64,000 nucleotides of DNA from an uncultured Geobacteraceae bacterium (GCA_903875605.1 CAIQWT010000081.1:1-64000); one strand, 5' to 3'; shown: positions 17,020 through 26,642, numbered from the stretch's first letter. Numbers and translations: made by a program. The notes: generated by a model not told the origin, from the letters alone.

Positions 17020-17997
17020 TCAGGCTTTTCCGGCTGAACCCAGAACTGTTTCGTTCTTGTGTTTTACGAGCTTAACAAGTTCCTTGCGCGCTTCACCAAG
17101 ATACTTACGCGGATCGAATTCCTTAGGATCTTTGGCAAAATACTCCCGGATTTTTGCTGTGACCGCCAGCCTGCCATCGGAATCAATATTGATCTTGCAG
17201 ACAGAACTTGCAGCTGCTCTGCGCAACTGATCTTCAGGGATTCCAACTGCACCGGCAAGATTACCACCATATTGATTGATTAACTCAACATATTCCTGAA
17301 CCACTGATGAGGCGCCATGAAGTACAATCGGGAATCCGGGAATACGTTTTTCACATTCTTCCAGAATATCGAAACGGAGTGGTGGAACCGGCTGCCCGGC
17401 CTTGAATTTAAAAGCCCCGTGACTGGTTCCAATAGAAATTGCCAACGAATCAACGCCGGTTTTCTTGACAAATTCCTCTACTTCTTCCGGCTTTGTATAG
17501 GTGGAGTGTTCCGCTGAGATTTCGTCCTCAATACCGGCCAATACCCCCAACTCGGCTTCAACCGAAACACCAAACTGATGGGCATACTCAACGACCTTCT
17601 TGGCAAGAGCCATATTTTCTTCGAACGGAAGGTGCGAACCATCAATCATAACTGAAGAAAAACCGCTATCGACGCAGGACTTGCATAATTCAAAGGTATC
17701 ACCGTGGTCAAGGTGCAGACAGATCGGGATATCGGAACCGGCTTCACGCGCCATCTGCACTGCACCCATCGCCATACAGCGAAGCATTGTTTCGTTGGCG
17801 TAACTACGAGCACCCTTTGACACCTGAATAATGACCGGTGAGTTGGTTTCAATACACGCTGTCACAATCGCCTGAAGCTGTTCGAGGTTGTTGAAGTTGT
17901 AAGCAGGAATGGCATATTTACCGGCCATCGCTTTACTGAACATTTCTTTTGTGTTGGACAACCCTAAGTCACTGTAATGAACTTTCTGCTTTTCCAT
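17020..17997 (-). CDS. fba: Class II fructose-bisphosphate aldolase
   Basis: This zinc enzyme interconverts fructose 1,6-bisphosphate with dihydroxyacetone phosphate and glyceraldehyde 3-phosphate. The 325-residue product has AIPAYNFNNLEQLQAIV, the zinc-site HLDHGD, SVMIDGSHLPFEEN, VEAELGVLAGIED, GTSHGAFKF, IVLHGASS, and KINIDSDGRLA. The length and internal ISAEHSTYTKPEEV insert fit the class II group. It is separated by 27 bp from the PilZ gene. Confidence 0.94.
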   Translation of the reverse strand: MEKQKVHYSDLGLSNTKEMFSKAMAGKYAIPAYNFNNLEQLQAIVTACIETNSPVIIQVSKGARSYANETMLRCMAMGAVQMAREAGSDIPICLHLDHGDTFELCKSCVDSGFSSVMIDGSHLPFEENMALAKKVVEYAHQFGVSVEAELGVLAGIEDEISAEHSTYTKPEEVEEFVKKTGVDSLAISIGTSHGAFKFKAGQPVPPLRFDILEECEKRIPGFPIVLHGASSVVQEYVELINQYGGNLAGAVGIPEDQLRRAAASSVCKINIDSDGRLAVTAKIREYFAKDPKEFDPRKYLGEARKELVKLVKHKNETVLGSAGKA

Positions 17998-18210
17998 TTA
18001 GTCCCCCCCAGGTGCTTTTAAGTAGGTGCGAATCCGCACGTTTATTCGGTATACAGTTTGTATAAATACCACGCAACTATCCTATAATCAAGGTGTAAAC
18101 GTGAATAGATTCTATTGCCATACGTCAACAGCACACATATACTTGGCAAAACTGTAAAGCGTAAATACGGGATTATAAAATCAAGTGTTTCTGAAACAAA
18201 AGGGGGTTGT

Positions 18211-18756
18211 ATGAGGTATTTCGTATTGTTTGTGTGTTTCCTGTCCGGCGTTATTGGGGGATGTGCGCATATCATGAGCGACGCTGGACTTGCTGCTGCT
18301 GACCGTTCTATCTCGTATGCCGATATTAAGACAAAAGCTGAAGCGCTTGCTGGAAAGACAGTTCTGGTTGGAGGAATCATAGTCGGGAGTGACAGCAGCA
18401 GCGATTTAATGCAGATTGAAGTGGTACAACTGGAACTACTGTCCAATGGGGTACCTGACGAATCATCTCATTCTGCAGGGCGTTTTCTGGCAATAAGCGG
18501 GGAATTGCTCGACCCGAAACTGTATCAGGCCGGACTGTTGGTTACCATAGTCGGAGAGATCAAAGGATACCGGGCACAAAAATTTGAGGCGGCTGACTAT
18601 CGTTATCCACTCATTTCCGCCAAAGAGATAAGAGTGTTGCGTGCCTCGGAGCTGTCTGCAAACCGCCCGGCTAATCCCTATCAAAATCTGTTTGGCGACC
18701 CAAGAAGCGGACTCCGTCCACCCGGGATTGTTGAAGGAGATCTCCTGAAGCATTAG
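18211..18756 (+). CDS. Slp-family outer-membrane lipoprotein
   Basis: The 181-residue lipoprotein has lipobox VIGGC (Cys18) and the Slp core: TVLVGGIIVGSDSSSDLMQIEVVQLEL, GRFLAISGELLDPKLYQAGLLVTIVGEIKG, and YRYPLISAKEIRV. Slp proteins of enterobacteria are starvation-inducible outer-membrane lipoproteins of unclear role. ATG 18211 is preceded by AGGGGG; the longer frame to 18115 has no signal peptide at its start. The stop overlaps the 3-prime end of the convergent gluQ by 4 bp. Confidence 0.85.
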   Translation: MRYFVLFVCFLSGVIGGCAHIMSDAGLAAADRSISYADIKTKAEALAGKTVLVGGIIVGSDSSSDLMQIEVVQLELLSNGVPDESSHSAGRFLAISGELLDPKLYQAGLLVTIVGEIKGYRAQKFEAADYRYPLISAKEIRVLRASELSANRPANPYQNLFGDPRSGLRPPGIVEGDLLKH

Positions 18757-19682
18757 ATCCCCAAAACGCCACCCATTGCAGGCAACCGGAGCGGTTTAAA
18801 ATGGGAGACACCCCACTCAAGAATGGTGCTGCAGGGATATTCAACAAGCTCGACTGGCGGACACTGTCCGAGAAAGCCGAGTACAGCAACAAGTAATTTT
18901 TGTTCTCTGCCGACGACGTTCCCAAGTTGCTGCGAGATCAGATTATCGCGTTTACTAAGCTTTGAACCATCTGAATCGGTCACCAGCGGCAGATGGCAAT
19001 AGTCCGGCTGCTGAAATCCGAGCAACCCCTGCACATATATCTGGCGTGGTGTAGATGCTAGCAGGTCATCTCCACGCACTACCTGATTCACTCCCGCCAG
19101 TCCATCATCCACGACAACAGCCAACTGGTAGGCAAACCCTCCATCGCCTCGTTTAACAACAAAATCTCCGGAAACAGCGGTTAGTTTCTGACAGAAGCGC
19201 CCCATACGCAGGTCATTAAAGCAGACCTCCTTCTCCGGCACGCTGACCCGCCAGGAGCGTATGTGCGAGTTCCCGTTTATTCCGTTGCGACAGGTCCCGT
19301 AATACGGAATGCAATCATCATCGACATGAGGTGCTGAAACTATACTGGCTATCTCTTTGCGTGAGCAACCGCAAGGGTAAATTACCCCCAGCTGTTGAAG
19401 TGCTGCAAAGGCCCGCTGGTAATCTTCCACGTGCCTGCTCTGGCGGGCAGCTTTGCCATCCCAGAGCAGGCTGAAAGATTCCAGAGTCCGCATGATATCA
19501 TCTGCAATTCCTGGTATCTGGCGTGGAGTATCAAGATCATCAAGGCGCAACAACCACTGACCACCGCTCATTTTTGCCATTAGATAACTCCCGACCGCCG
19601 CTACCAGTGACCCGGTGTGCAGTGTGCCGGTCGGTGAGGGGGCGAAACGGCCGACAACATGATGGTCAGATAAATTGTCCAC
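18753..19682 (-). CDS. gluQ: Glutamyl-queuosine tRNA(Asp) synthetase
   Basis: GluQ-RS attaches glutamate to queuosine in the anticodon of tRNA(Asp). The 309-residue product is a truncated GluRS: catalytic domain only, with APSPTGTLHTGSLVAA (HIGH variant), LRLDDLDTPR, a zinc site from CGCSRKEI and YYGTC, FAYQLAVVVDDGLAGVNQVVRGDDLL, and KLSKRD (KMSKS). It lacks the anticodon-binding domain, as the family does. A 12-bp gap separates it from ppnP upstream. Confidence 0.93.
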   Translation of the reverse strand: MDNLSDHHVVGRFAPSPTGTLHTGSLVAAVGSYLMAKMSGGQWLLRLDDLDTPRQIPGIADDIMRTLESFSLLWDGKAARQSRHVEDYQRAFAALQQLGVIYPCGCSRKEIASIVSAPHVDDDCIPYYGTCRNGINGNSHIRSWRVSVPEKEVCFNDLRMGRFCQKLTAVSGDFVVKRGDGGFAYQLAVVVDDGLAGVNQVVRGDDLLASTPRQIYVQGLLGFQQPDYCHLPLVTDSDGSKLSKRDNLISQQLGNVVGREQKLLVAVLGFLGQCPPVELVEYPCSTILEWGVSHFKPLRLPAMGGVLGI

Positions 19683-19694
19683 TGCTTTTTATTT

Positions 19695-20009
19695 TCAGCC
19701 GGCAAAAGTGCAGCAATAATCTGTGACAACCGACATCTTCATCATAAAAACGGAATTTGCCGGCACCTCAAACGTTTCTCCTGCAGATATTTTTTTCCAC
19801 TCGTGATCGCCCTGCAGCTGCCACTTCAACTCACCAGACAGAATTTCCATAGTCTCTGCAACGCCGGTTGAGAATTCATATTCTCCAGGCTGCATGACGC
19901 CCAGCGTCTTTTTGCTGCCGTCGGCAAAAAACACCGAACGACTGGTAACCTGACCACCGAAATAGATATTGGCCTTTTTAACAACGGTGACGTTAGTAAA
20001 CTCTGACAT
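19695..20009 (-). CDS. ppnP: Pyrimidine/purine nucleoside phosphorylase PpnP (DUF1255)
   Basis: PpnP phosphorolyses several nucleosides. The 104-residue cupin has the family pattern: VTVVKKANIYFGGQVTSRSVFFADGSKKTLGVMQPGEYEFSTG, then AETMEILSGEL, and FEVPANSVFMMKM. It precedes gluQ by 12 bp on the minus strand and may be co-transcribed with it. Confidence 0.92.
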   Translation of the reverse strand: MSEFTNVTVVKKANIYFGGQVTSRSVFFADGSKKTLGVMQPGEYEFSTGVAETMEILSGELKWQLQGDHEWKKISAGETFEVPANSVFMMKMSVVTDYCCTFAG

Positions 20010-20074
20010 AGTTCCTCCTCATGGCTGTGTATGTTCCAACACCTGTATACCCGTTTCGTGCGGTGCCTTGCAAA

Positions 20075-20107
20075 CAAAAAAAACCCGCCGGATCACTCCG
20101 ACGGGCT
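20075..20107 (-). terminator. Rho-independent terminator of the small exported protein gene
   Basis: Read on the minus strand, CCCGTCGG pairs with CCGGCGGG and leads into eight T residues. It ends the gene at 20139-20531. Confidence 0.85.
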
Positions 20108-20138
20108 CTTAAATACTGTTGCATTAAAAAGGTTTGGC

Positions 20139-20531
20139 TCAGTTAAATGTGCCTCTGATCAAATCGGCTTTCCAGGCAACCGTTGTCTGCCTTGAAGAAG
20201 GCGAAACAACCAACTCGGGAATGATTGTCGGAAATGCCACTTTAACACGGCCGTTTTCAACTTCGGCAAAAGCGCGGGCAGATTTGGCCAATCCGTATGC
20301 TGTACCGATCAGAACACCTGATGCAGCGCCGTATCCCACATAATTGAGATGTTTGAAAGGCTGTTTCTCAAAGACCATAATAGCACCACCAACGAGTCCG
20401 CCAATGGCAGCACCGTAAAATGCATCGGTAAAAACTTCCTTGATTGTGTCATCAGCAGCAAAGGCTGAGGATGCAGTTGCCAAGAGTGAAACCAGCGTCA
20501 TTATTGCAGCGAATTTTCTTAATCGTTTCAT
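20139..20531 (-). CDS. Small exported protein with glycine-rich segment
   Basis: The ATG at 20531 (MKRLRKFAAIM) gives 130 residues with a clear signal peptide cleaved after SSAFA (about residue 26). The mature part has a glycine-zipper-like hydrophobic stretch (GAAIGGLVGGAIM) and a second Gly/Ala segment (YVGYGAASGVLIGTAYG), then a polar end. These could be two membrane-associated helices. I do not recognise a family. A terminator follows and the upstream poly(A) polymerase gene is 99 bp away. Confidence 0.7.
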   Translation of the reverse strand: MKRLRKFAAIMTLVSLLATASSAFAADDTIKEVFTDAFYGAAIGGLVGGAIMVFEKQPFKHLNYVGYGAASGVLIGTAYGLAKSARAFAEVENGRVKVAFPTIIPELVVSPSSRQTTVAWKADLIRGTFN

Positions 20532-20630
20532 AGCGTGGTATCTCCATATCAATTATTGTATTTTCCTGAGTGGCTTACTAGCATGCAACAAGGTCTTCCG
20601 TCAAGCCGCTTTTTTATAAGCATCTAATAT

Positions 20631-23297
20631 TTAGATACTATTTTGTTTTATCCATTTTTGATTCATAGATAATGCTAATATTTTTTCATCATCCAGAGTA
20701 CTTACCTCACCGTCAAGCCGTGCCTGCAGCAGTCTCTCCTTGATGCTGCGAAACAACGGACCCTGATTCAGGCCGAGACCGAGCAGACCTTCTCCGTCTA
20801 ACAGTGGAGCCACAGCGCGCAAACGTGTCAGGTAGAGTGACACGAAGCGCCTAATCTGTTCGCTACTGGCTCGTGCTGCCAGGTACAACAGCATCTCCAG
20901 TGTAAAATCACTAAACCAGGCATATAACTGACTATTGCGTACCGTTGCCGTCTGTTTCAGACGTCGTTTGATCACATTCAAGGTAGTGAACACCAGATGG
21001 CGCGCGCTGCAGAGCCTTGAGGCAAGTCGACCGGGAATGGCCAGGCGGCTGCAGGCATCGTGAAATTCATCAGATTTCAGACCATCGCACAGTGCCATAA
21101 AATACACCTGCCACGGCTCACAGCGATCATCGAGATATAGCAGCCTGAACCAGGCCATCACCTGTCCGGTTTCCTGCAGTACCCGTTCTGTAGCCGGCAC
21201 AAGCTTGAGTTCGGGATGAATGAATGATAGCAGACCGAATGATGACATACGGCCAATGGCTGCCGACGGATCTTTTTCGCGCATTATCTGTACCAGCTCA
21301 CTTAGCAGTCGCTCCCCCCCCAGCTTGTCGAGAAGATGCATCCGCACGGCACTGCGCACTAGATTTTCTGTATGCGGAGCAATATGAAAACCGAGGCGTT
21401 GTTCAAAACGTATAGCCCGAAACACGCGAGTCGGATCCTCAACAAAAGACAGGTTGTGCAGCACCCTGACTACCCTCTCCTGGATATCCTGGCGACCGCC
21501 GAAGTAGTCGGTCAATTGTCCGAAGTTGGGACCGTTGATGCAAAGCGCCAGGGTGTTGACTGTAAAATCGCGCCGATACAGGTCATGCCGTAGCGAAGCA
21601 CGCTCAACAGTTGGCAGTGCCCCGGGGGATTCATAATATTCCAGTCTGGTACTTGCCACATCAATCTTGCGGCCATCAGGCAGTACGAGCACCGCTGTAC
21701 CAAACTTTTGATGACTGCGTACTCTGCCGCCATAGCGCCTGGCAAAACATTCAGCGAAAAAGATACCATCTCCCTCAACCGTTATATCTATATCCCGGTT
21801 TTCCAGCCCCAACAGCAGGTCGCGCACAAAACCGCCAACCGCATAGATCGACACCCCAAGGCCGTCACCGAAGGATCCGAGCTGCTGTAATGTTTCCCGG
21901 ATCTCCAACGACAGCCTTTTGCCAAGCAATCCAGCCACCGAACGGGTACGGGTAGGAACCTCCAATGACTCAAGATCATAAAGATCTCCCCCCTGCCTAT
22001 GACGACCACCGAGGCTCTGGCGCATCAGATCGGTTCGTGTCACCGCTCCGATTAATTTTGCCCCCTCAAGAACCGGCACAAAACGACGATTGCCTGTAAC
22101 CATGTACGACTGAATATCTGCCAAAGGAGTATCAAGGTGCGCGGTGAAATATTCTGTGTGCATGAAGTCCGTTACCGGAGAATTACTCAAGCCGTGATGA
22201 AGTGCCTTCTCGACGATTTTTCTCGATATGACGCCGACCAGCGTTTCTCCTGCCATAACCGGCATGGCATTACAGTTGTAACGGGTAAGAAGTTCACGGG
22301 CTCCAATTATGTTTACCGAGTCTGGCATTGTTTTTACTGGACTAGACATGATGCTGCCGGCAGTAACTCCACCTATTTCGGAATAGTTCAGTAACCCGCC
22401 AAGCTTATCCATCACCTGCTTTAACGTCTGATTATGAACTACGGCAGAAGCTGCTGTGGCATGGCCGCCCCCTTGAAACCTCTTCATCAGTTCACCGACA
22501 TCTATTTCCGGAACATGGCTGCGTGCCACCAGATAAACATGATCCTCCATGGCGACTGCCACAAACAGAACATCCATATTTCCCATGTCACGCATCAGGT
22601 GGGCCAGCGAAGCAATATCACCGATATAGTGATCGCTTGAAGCGTGAGCAAGAGACAACGACACGCCATTAACGATGGTGGTCTTGAGATTCGTCAAGAG
22701 TTGTTTCAGTAGCCCCATTTGCGCCTTAGTCAATTCCGGCTTCAGGGCATCACTGACTATATTGAGCCTACCCCCCTGCTCCAGCAGCCAACCGGCGACG
22801 CGGTAGTCGTCAGGCGTTGTCGATGCAAACAGCAATCGCCCTGTATCCTCATGGATGCCAAGCATGATCAATGTCGCTTCTTCTGCAGTAAGCGAAATGT
22901 TCATATCCATGAGTCCGGCAGCCAAAAGGGTCGAGGCGGAACCGCAAACGGTAATGGTTCCCCCTGTTGGCATGATGCTCTCGCCGGTCACCGGGTGATG
23001 GTCATAGATATGAATTTCCAGCCCTGGACGGCTCAGTATCTCTGCGAAACGCCCGATACGGGCGGCCTGCTGGCAATCAACAATGATCAGACGGGTGATT
23101 GTTTGAAGGTTTATATCTTTGGCGCGGGTGAAGCGGGGAAGGTAATCCGGATGGCGTTCGATGAAATCACGCACCCCCTTCTCCTGAGAACCAGAAAATG
23201 AGGCTTGGGCGCCTGGATACAGACGGAGAGCCGCCGTCATGGCACCAAGACAGTCAAAATCAGCATTTGTGTGGGTAGTGATAACGTCCATGATCAT
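20631..23297 (-). CDS. DHH/DHHA1-CBS-poly(A) polymerase (tRNA nucleotidyltransferase) fusion
   Basis: The 888-residue protein joins a DHH phosphoesterase (residues 1-150, HTNADFDCLGAM and IYDHHPVTGES), a DHHA1 domain (about 230-300, KRFQGGGHATAASAVV), two CBS domains (about 310-425), and a class II nucleotidyltransferase. The last has YAVGGFVRDLLLGLENRDIDITVEG with the catalytic DID, then RRDFTVNTLAL and EDPTRVFRAIRFEQRLGF. Geobacter is reported to have separate C-adding, A-adding and poly(A) enzymes; which activity this one has cannot be told from sequence. ATG 23291 is an alternative start two codons in. Confidence 0.9.
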   Translation of the reverse strand: MIMDVITTHTNADFDCLGAMTAALRLYPGAQASFSGSQEKGVRDFIERHPDYLPRFTRAKDINLQTITRLIIVDCQQAARIGRFAEILSRPGLEIHIYDHHPVTGESIMPTGGTITVCGSASTLLAAGLMDMNISLTAEEATLIMLGIHEDTGRLLFASTTPDDYRVAGWLLEQGGRLNIVSDALKPELTKAQMGLLKQLLTNLKTTIVNGVSLSLAHASSDHYIGDIASLAHLMRDMGNMDVLFVAVAMEDHVYLVARSHVPEIDVGELMKRFQGGGHATAASAVVHNQTLKQVMDKLGGLLNYSEIGGVTAGSIMSSPVKTMPDSVNIIGARELLTRYNCNAMPVMAGETLVGVISRKIVEKALHHGLSNSPVTDFMHTEYFTAHLDTPLADIQSYMVTGNRRFVPVLEGAKLIGAVTRTDLMRQSLGGRHRQGGDLYDLESLEVPTRTRSVAGLLGKRLSLEIRETLQQLGSFGDGLGVSIYAVGGFVRDLLLGLENRDIDITVEGDGIFFAECFARRYGGRVRSHQKFGTAVLVLPDGRKIDVASTRLEYYESPGALPTVERASLRHDLYRRDFTVNTLALCINGPNFGQLTDYFGGRQDIQERVVRVLHNLSFVEDPTRVFRAIRFEQRLGFHIAPHTENLVRSAVRMHLLDKLGGERLLSELVQIMREKDPSAAIGRMSSFGLLSFIHPELKLVPATERVLQETGQVMAWFRLLYLDDRCEPWQVYFMALCDGLKSDEFHDACSRLAIPGRLASRLCSARHLVFTTLNVIKRRLKQTATVRNSQLYAWFSDFTLEMLLYLAARASSEQIRRFVSLYLTRLRAVAPLLDGEGLLGLGLNQGPLFRSIKERLLQARLDGEVSTLDDEKILALSMNQKWIKQNSI

Positions 23298-23405
23298 CCG
23301 GAATATTCAGAAATTAGCAACAAGAGCTGCTAGTACAGTTTATCATGTTCACAGGCCCGCATACGCTTATTAAATTGATTAACTACAACTGGATCATTCC
23401 CACCA

Positions 23406-24548
23406 TCAATCCAACGTTTTCCGATAACGCTTAACCCCCACAGTCAATATCACGGCAGCAAACAGCGAAATCTGCCACAGTTGATGTGCCACTTCAGCAA
23501 AACCGTTACCTTTCAACAGAATCCCCCGGATTATCCTCAAAAAATGAGTGAGCGGCAGAACTTCGCCAATGACCTGCGCCCACACAGGCATGCCTCGAAA
23601 CGGAAACATGAAGCCTGACAGGAGAAGTGAAGGGAGGAAAAAGAAAAAAGTCATCTGCACCGCTTGCAGCTGGTTTTTTGCCAGAGTGGAAAAAGTTATC
23701 CCCATGGCCAGGTTTGCTGCGATAAAAACCGAAGTACTCAGCAATAGCAGCGGGATGCTGCCGGACATCGGCACGTGAAAGAGAAACCTCGCCGCAATCA
23801 GGATCAGTCCTACTTGAATGTAACCAACAAAAATATAGGGGATTATCTTACCAAGCAGAACTTCCAACGGACGTGTAGGCATGGACAGAAGGTTTTCCAT
23901 GGTACCACGCTCCCGCTCGCGGGTTATTGCCAGACCAGTAATCATGACCATGGTCATAGTCAACACAACTCCCATCAATCCTGGAACGATATTGTATTGT
24001 GATATTCCTTCCGGGTTGTAACGAGCATGGATGCGTAGCTTTACCGGGCCACTCTCCCCGGCAAGAAAGGCAAGTGACCCTTTAAGATCGCGCTGTAGCG
24101 CACCGTCCAGCAGCGTGTGCAGCGAAGCAATGGCGTTGCCGGTGGCTGACGGATCGGTGGCATCCGCTTCAACCAGAATCGTGGGCTTGTCACCGCGCAG
24201 CAGGTTACGGCTGAAATTTTCCGGGATGGTAACGACAAACTGAACTTCACCGCGTGCAAGTGCGGCATCTGCTTCCGTCTCGGTATGCACCTCACGGACG
24301 AATCTGAAATAATCACTATTTCTGAGGGCAACCATCACAGAGCGCCCCTGCTGACTGCTGTCTGCCAAGAGCACCGCTGTGGGCAAGTGTTTCGGATCAC
24401 CATTAATGGCGTAGCCGAAGAGCATAAGCTGTACAACCGGAATACCAATGATCATACCAAAAGTAAGGCGATCCCGGCGCATCTGGATAAATTCCTTGAC
24501 TACAATGGCCCAGAATCGTGAGAAAGAGATTGGGATAGCTGTTTTCAT
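23406..24548 (-). CDS. ABC exporter permease (ABC-2 type, YhhJ/YbhR-like)
   Basis: The 380-residue membrane protein has the ABC-2 layout: one N-terminal helix (about 28-48), a large extracytoplasmic domain (50-175), and five C-terminal helices (about 185-370). The TRERERGTMENLLSMPTRPLEVLLGK coupling segment follows the second helix. It probably exports a hydrophobic drug or lipid. Its start overlaps the ATPase gene by 4 bp. YbhSFR-type systems often have two permeases; only one is seen here. Confidence 0.9.
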   Translation of the reverse strand: MKTAIPISFSRFWAIVVKEFIQMRRDRLTFGMIIGIPVVQLMLFGYAINGDPKHLPTAVLLADSSQQGRSVMVALRNSDYFRFVREVHTETEADAALARGEVQFVVTIPENFSRNLLRGDKPTILVEADATDPSATGNAIASLHTLLDGALQRDLKGSLAFLAGESGPVKLRIHARYNPEGISQYNIVPGLMGVVLTMTMVMITGLAITRERERGTMENLLSMPTRPLEVLLGKIIPYIFVGYIQVGLILIAARFLFHVPMSGSIPLLLLSTSVFIAANLAMGITFSTLAKNQLQAVQMTFFFFLPSLLLSGFMFPFRGMPVWAQVIGEVLPLTHFLRIIRGILLKGNGFAEVAHQLWQISLFAAVILTVGVKRYRKTLD

Positions 24549-25471
24549 ACGGAAAAGTTGTCCTTAGAATTGTCCATAAGATGAATGAAAACATCTTCTA
24601 GCCCGGGACGAATCTGTTGCCACACGTGGGACTCCGTGCGGAATGGGGCAATTGCCTTTTCAAGTTCATGCTCATCGTTACCACTGACATGCAGTCTAGT
24701 ACCGAAAGCGACTGCCTGCTGTACGCCCGGAACAGCTCGTAACTGCCTGGCGATTTCGTGCAGGTCCGGACCGCTAACTGACCAAGTGGTAAGTTGAGCG
24801 TTGGCTATTACCTCAGACGCGGTTCCGCGGGCCAACAGATTGCCATAGGAAATATAGGCAAGCCGGTCGCACCGTTCTGCTTCATCCATATAGTGTGTGG
24901 TTACCAGAAACGTCAGCCCTTGACCTGCCAGTTCATGTATCTGTTCCCAGAAATCCCGGCGCGCTTTCGGGTCAACCCCTGCAGTCGGCTCATCGAGCAG
25001 CAGCAGATTCGGGTTGTGAATAAGGCAGGCAGCCAGAGCGAGGCGCTGCTTCCAACCACCGGATAGTTCACCGGCAAGCTGTTTCTGTCGCCCCGCGAGT
25101 CCCAAACGTTCGATGCTGTTACTTACCGCTTCACGCCGATTGGCAATAGCATACATGCGTGCCACGAAATCAAGATTTTCCGCGATGCTCAAATCCTCAT
25201 AAAAACTAAAGCGCTGGGTCATGTACCCTACCTGTCGTTTGATCGCTTCACTCTCTTTTATGATATCAAAACCAAGACAGGTGCCCTCTCCAGCATCCGC
25301 AGCCAGGAGTCCGCAGAGCATACGAATAAAAGTGGTTTTACCGCTGCCGTTCGGCCCGAGAAAACCGTATACTTCACCCCGACGAACTTGCAGATCAATA
25401 CTGTTGACGACTGTGTGCTCCCCGAAGCGTTTAGTCATGCCTCGCACATCGATGGCAAAATTTTCCGTCAC
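24545..25471 (-). CDS. ABC exporter ATP-binding protein
   Basis: The 308-residue ATPase has Walker A GPNGSGKTT (about 39-47), Q-loop in VGYMTQRFSFYEDLS, signature ELSGGWKQRLALAACL, Walker B LLLLDEPTAGVDPKAR and the H-loop VTTHYMDEAERC. A C-terminal DUF4162-like tail ends the protein. It overlaps the adaptor gene upstream and the permease downstream by 4 bp each, so adaptor, ATPase and permease form one operon. Confidence 0.93.
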   Translation of the reverse strand: MTENFAIDVRGMTKRFGEHTVVNSIDLQVRRGEVYGFLGPNGSGKTTFIRMLCGLLAADAGEGTCLGFDIIKESEAIKRQVGYMTQRFSFYEDLSIAENLDFVARMYAIANRREAVSNSIERLGLAGRQKQLAGELSGGWKQRLALAACLIHNPNLLLLDEPTAGVDPKARRDFWEQIHELAGQGLTFLVTTHYMDEAERCDRLAYISYGNLLARGTASEVIANAQLTTWSVSGPDLHEIARQLRAVPGVQQAVAFGTRLHVSGNDEHELEKAIAPFRTESHVWQQIRPGLEDVFIHLMDNSKDNFSV

Positions 25472-26463
25472 AATCCGGCACCGAATCTCACATCCACCGG
25501 TTGCCCGGGGTGCAGCTGCACCGCCGTCTCCGGGTCAAAACTCAGCTCAACCATGTAGACCAACTTCTGACGATTTTCCTGGCTATAAATAACCGGCGGG
25601 GTGTACTCCGCCTGTGGAGAAATAAAATTTACGCTGCCGGAAAATGGTGAGCGCCCCCCGTCAACATTAATCTTAGCTTTGTCGCCCACATGGATTGATG
25701 CTATCTGCGGTTGCGGAACAAAGACCCGCACTTTAATGTTCTGCGGAGGCAACAGGACTATTGTCGGTCGACCGGCCGCGACCCACTCCCCTTTATGGTA
25801 CAATGTGTCGAAAATAAGTCCTGACACTGTGGCCGTCTGCCTTTTCTGGGCAAGCTCCCACTCACTTCTTGCCAGTGTCGCTTCCAGCGAACGTGCACCC
25901 GCCTCGACTGCCGCAACCTGATCGCTCCTCAAACCTAGCCGCGCCGTGTCAAGTTCTGCTTCAAGCTGGGCCACGCGCTGTCTTTCCTGGTCACGCAGAG
26001 AACGAAGACGGTCTACTTCCTGTACCGAAACGACTTCGTCGCTCAACAACCTTTCTTGACGCGCCAGCTCCTTATCCGAATACAGCAACGCAGCTTTTAC
26101 CTGATTCAATTGTGCAGTGCTGGCTTCAATTTCCGTCGGGCGCTTCCCTTTTCTGGCATCAGATAACTGGGCGCGTAACTGGTCCAGACGCAATTTAGTT
26201 TCATCACGACCCGCTTTTTCCTGGGCATTATCCAGCTCAAACAGCGGCTCACCAATCTTGACCTGGGTACCACGCTGCACGAATAGCCGTTCCAATCTTC
26301 CAGGCAATGGTGATGAAATATAGACAAATTCTCCTTCAACATAGCCTTGAATCGTTGCAGGATCCGTTTTTTTTCGACTGCAGCCAACCATAGAGCAGAA
26401 CAACAGCAATATTATACCAATGGAGAATATTCTTACTATTTTGATAAAAGCGGTCACAGTCAT
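25468..26463 (-). CDS. HlyD-family periplasmic adaptor with apparent lipobox
   Basis: The ATG at 26463, with GGGGG 8 bp upstream, gives 331 residues; a start at 26580 would add 39 residues with no signal. The N-terminal helix ends in SMVGC, a plausible lipobox, so the adaptor may be lipid-anchored rather than membrane-spanning. A biotinyl-lipoyl-like segment (GRLERLFVQRGTQVKIGEPLFELDNA), a long coiled coil, and KVRVFVPQPQIASIHVGDKAKINVDGG follow. It links the ABC pump to an outer-membrane channel, which is not encoded nearby. Confidence 0.88.
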   Translation of the reverse strand: MTVTAFIKIVRIFSIGIILLLFCSMVGCSRKKTDPATIQGYVEGEFVYISSPLPGRLERLFVQRGTQVKIGEPLFELDNAQEKAGRDETKLRLDQLRAQLSDARKGKRPTEIEASTAQLNQVKAALLYSDKELARQERLLSDEVVSVQEVDRLRSLRDQERQRVAQLEAELDTARLGLRSDQVAAVEAGARSLEATLARSEWELAQKRQTATVSGLIFDTLYHKGEWVAAGRPTIVLLPPQNIKVRVFVPQPQIASIHVGDKAKINVDGGRSPFSGSVNFISPQAEYTPPVIYSQENRQKLVYMVELSFDPETAVQLHPGQPVDVRFGAGL

Positions 26464-26642
26464 GATATAATCCCCCTTTATCCACGCGAACATGTCGACA
26501 CAACTTTTCAAGAGTGAGGTTACAGTGTGAGATATTTTAGCAGGTTTGCGCAATAGCGCAAGCGCGCCATCCAGAACCATATATAAGCTTCCGGGCTCCC
26601 TCTACTTGCCGTCGCCCATCTTTCTGTGCTACAACACCCGCC

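Noticed and set aside
24041-24331. Antisense 96-residue frame in the ABC permease gene
   Set aside because: Cys/Pro-rich shadow of the permease coding sequence.
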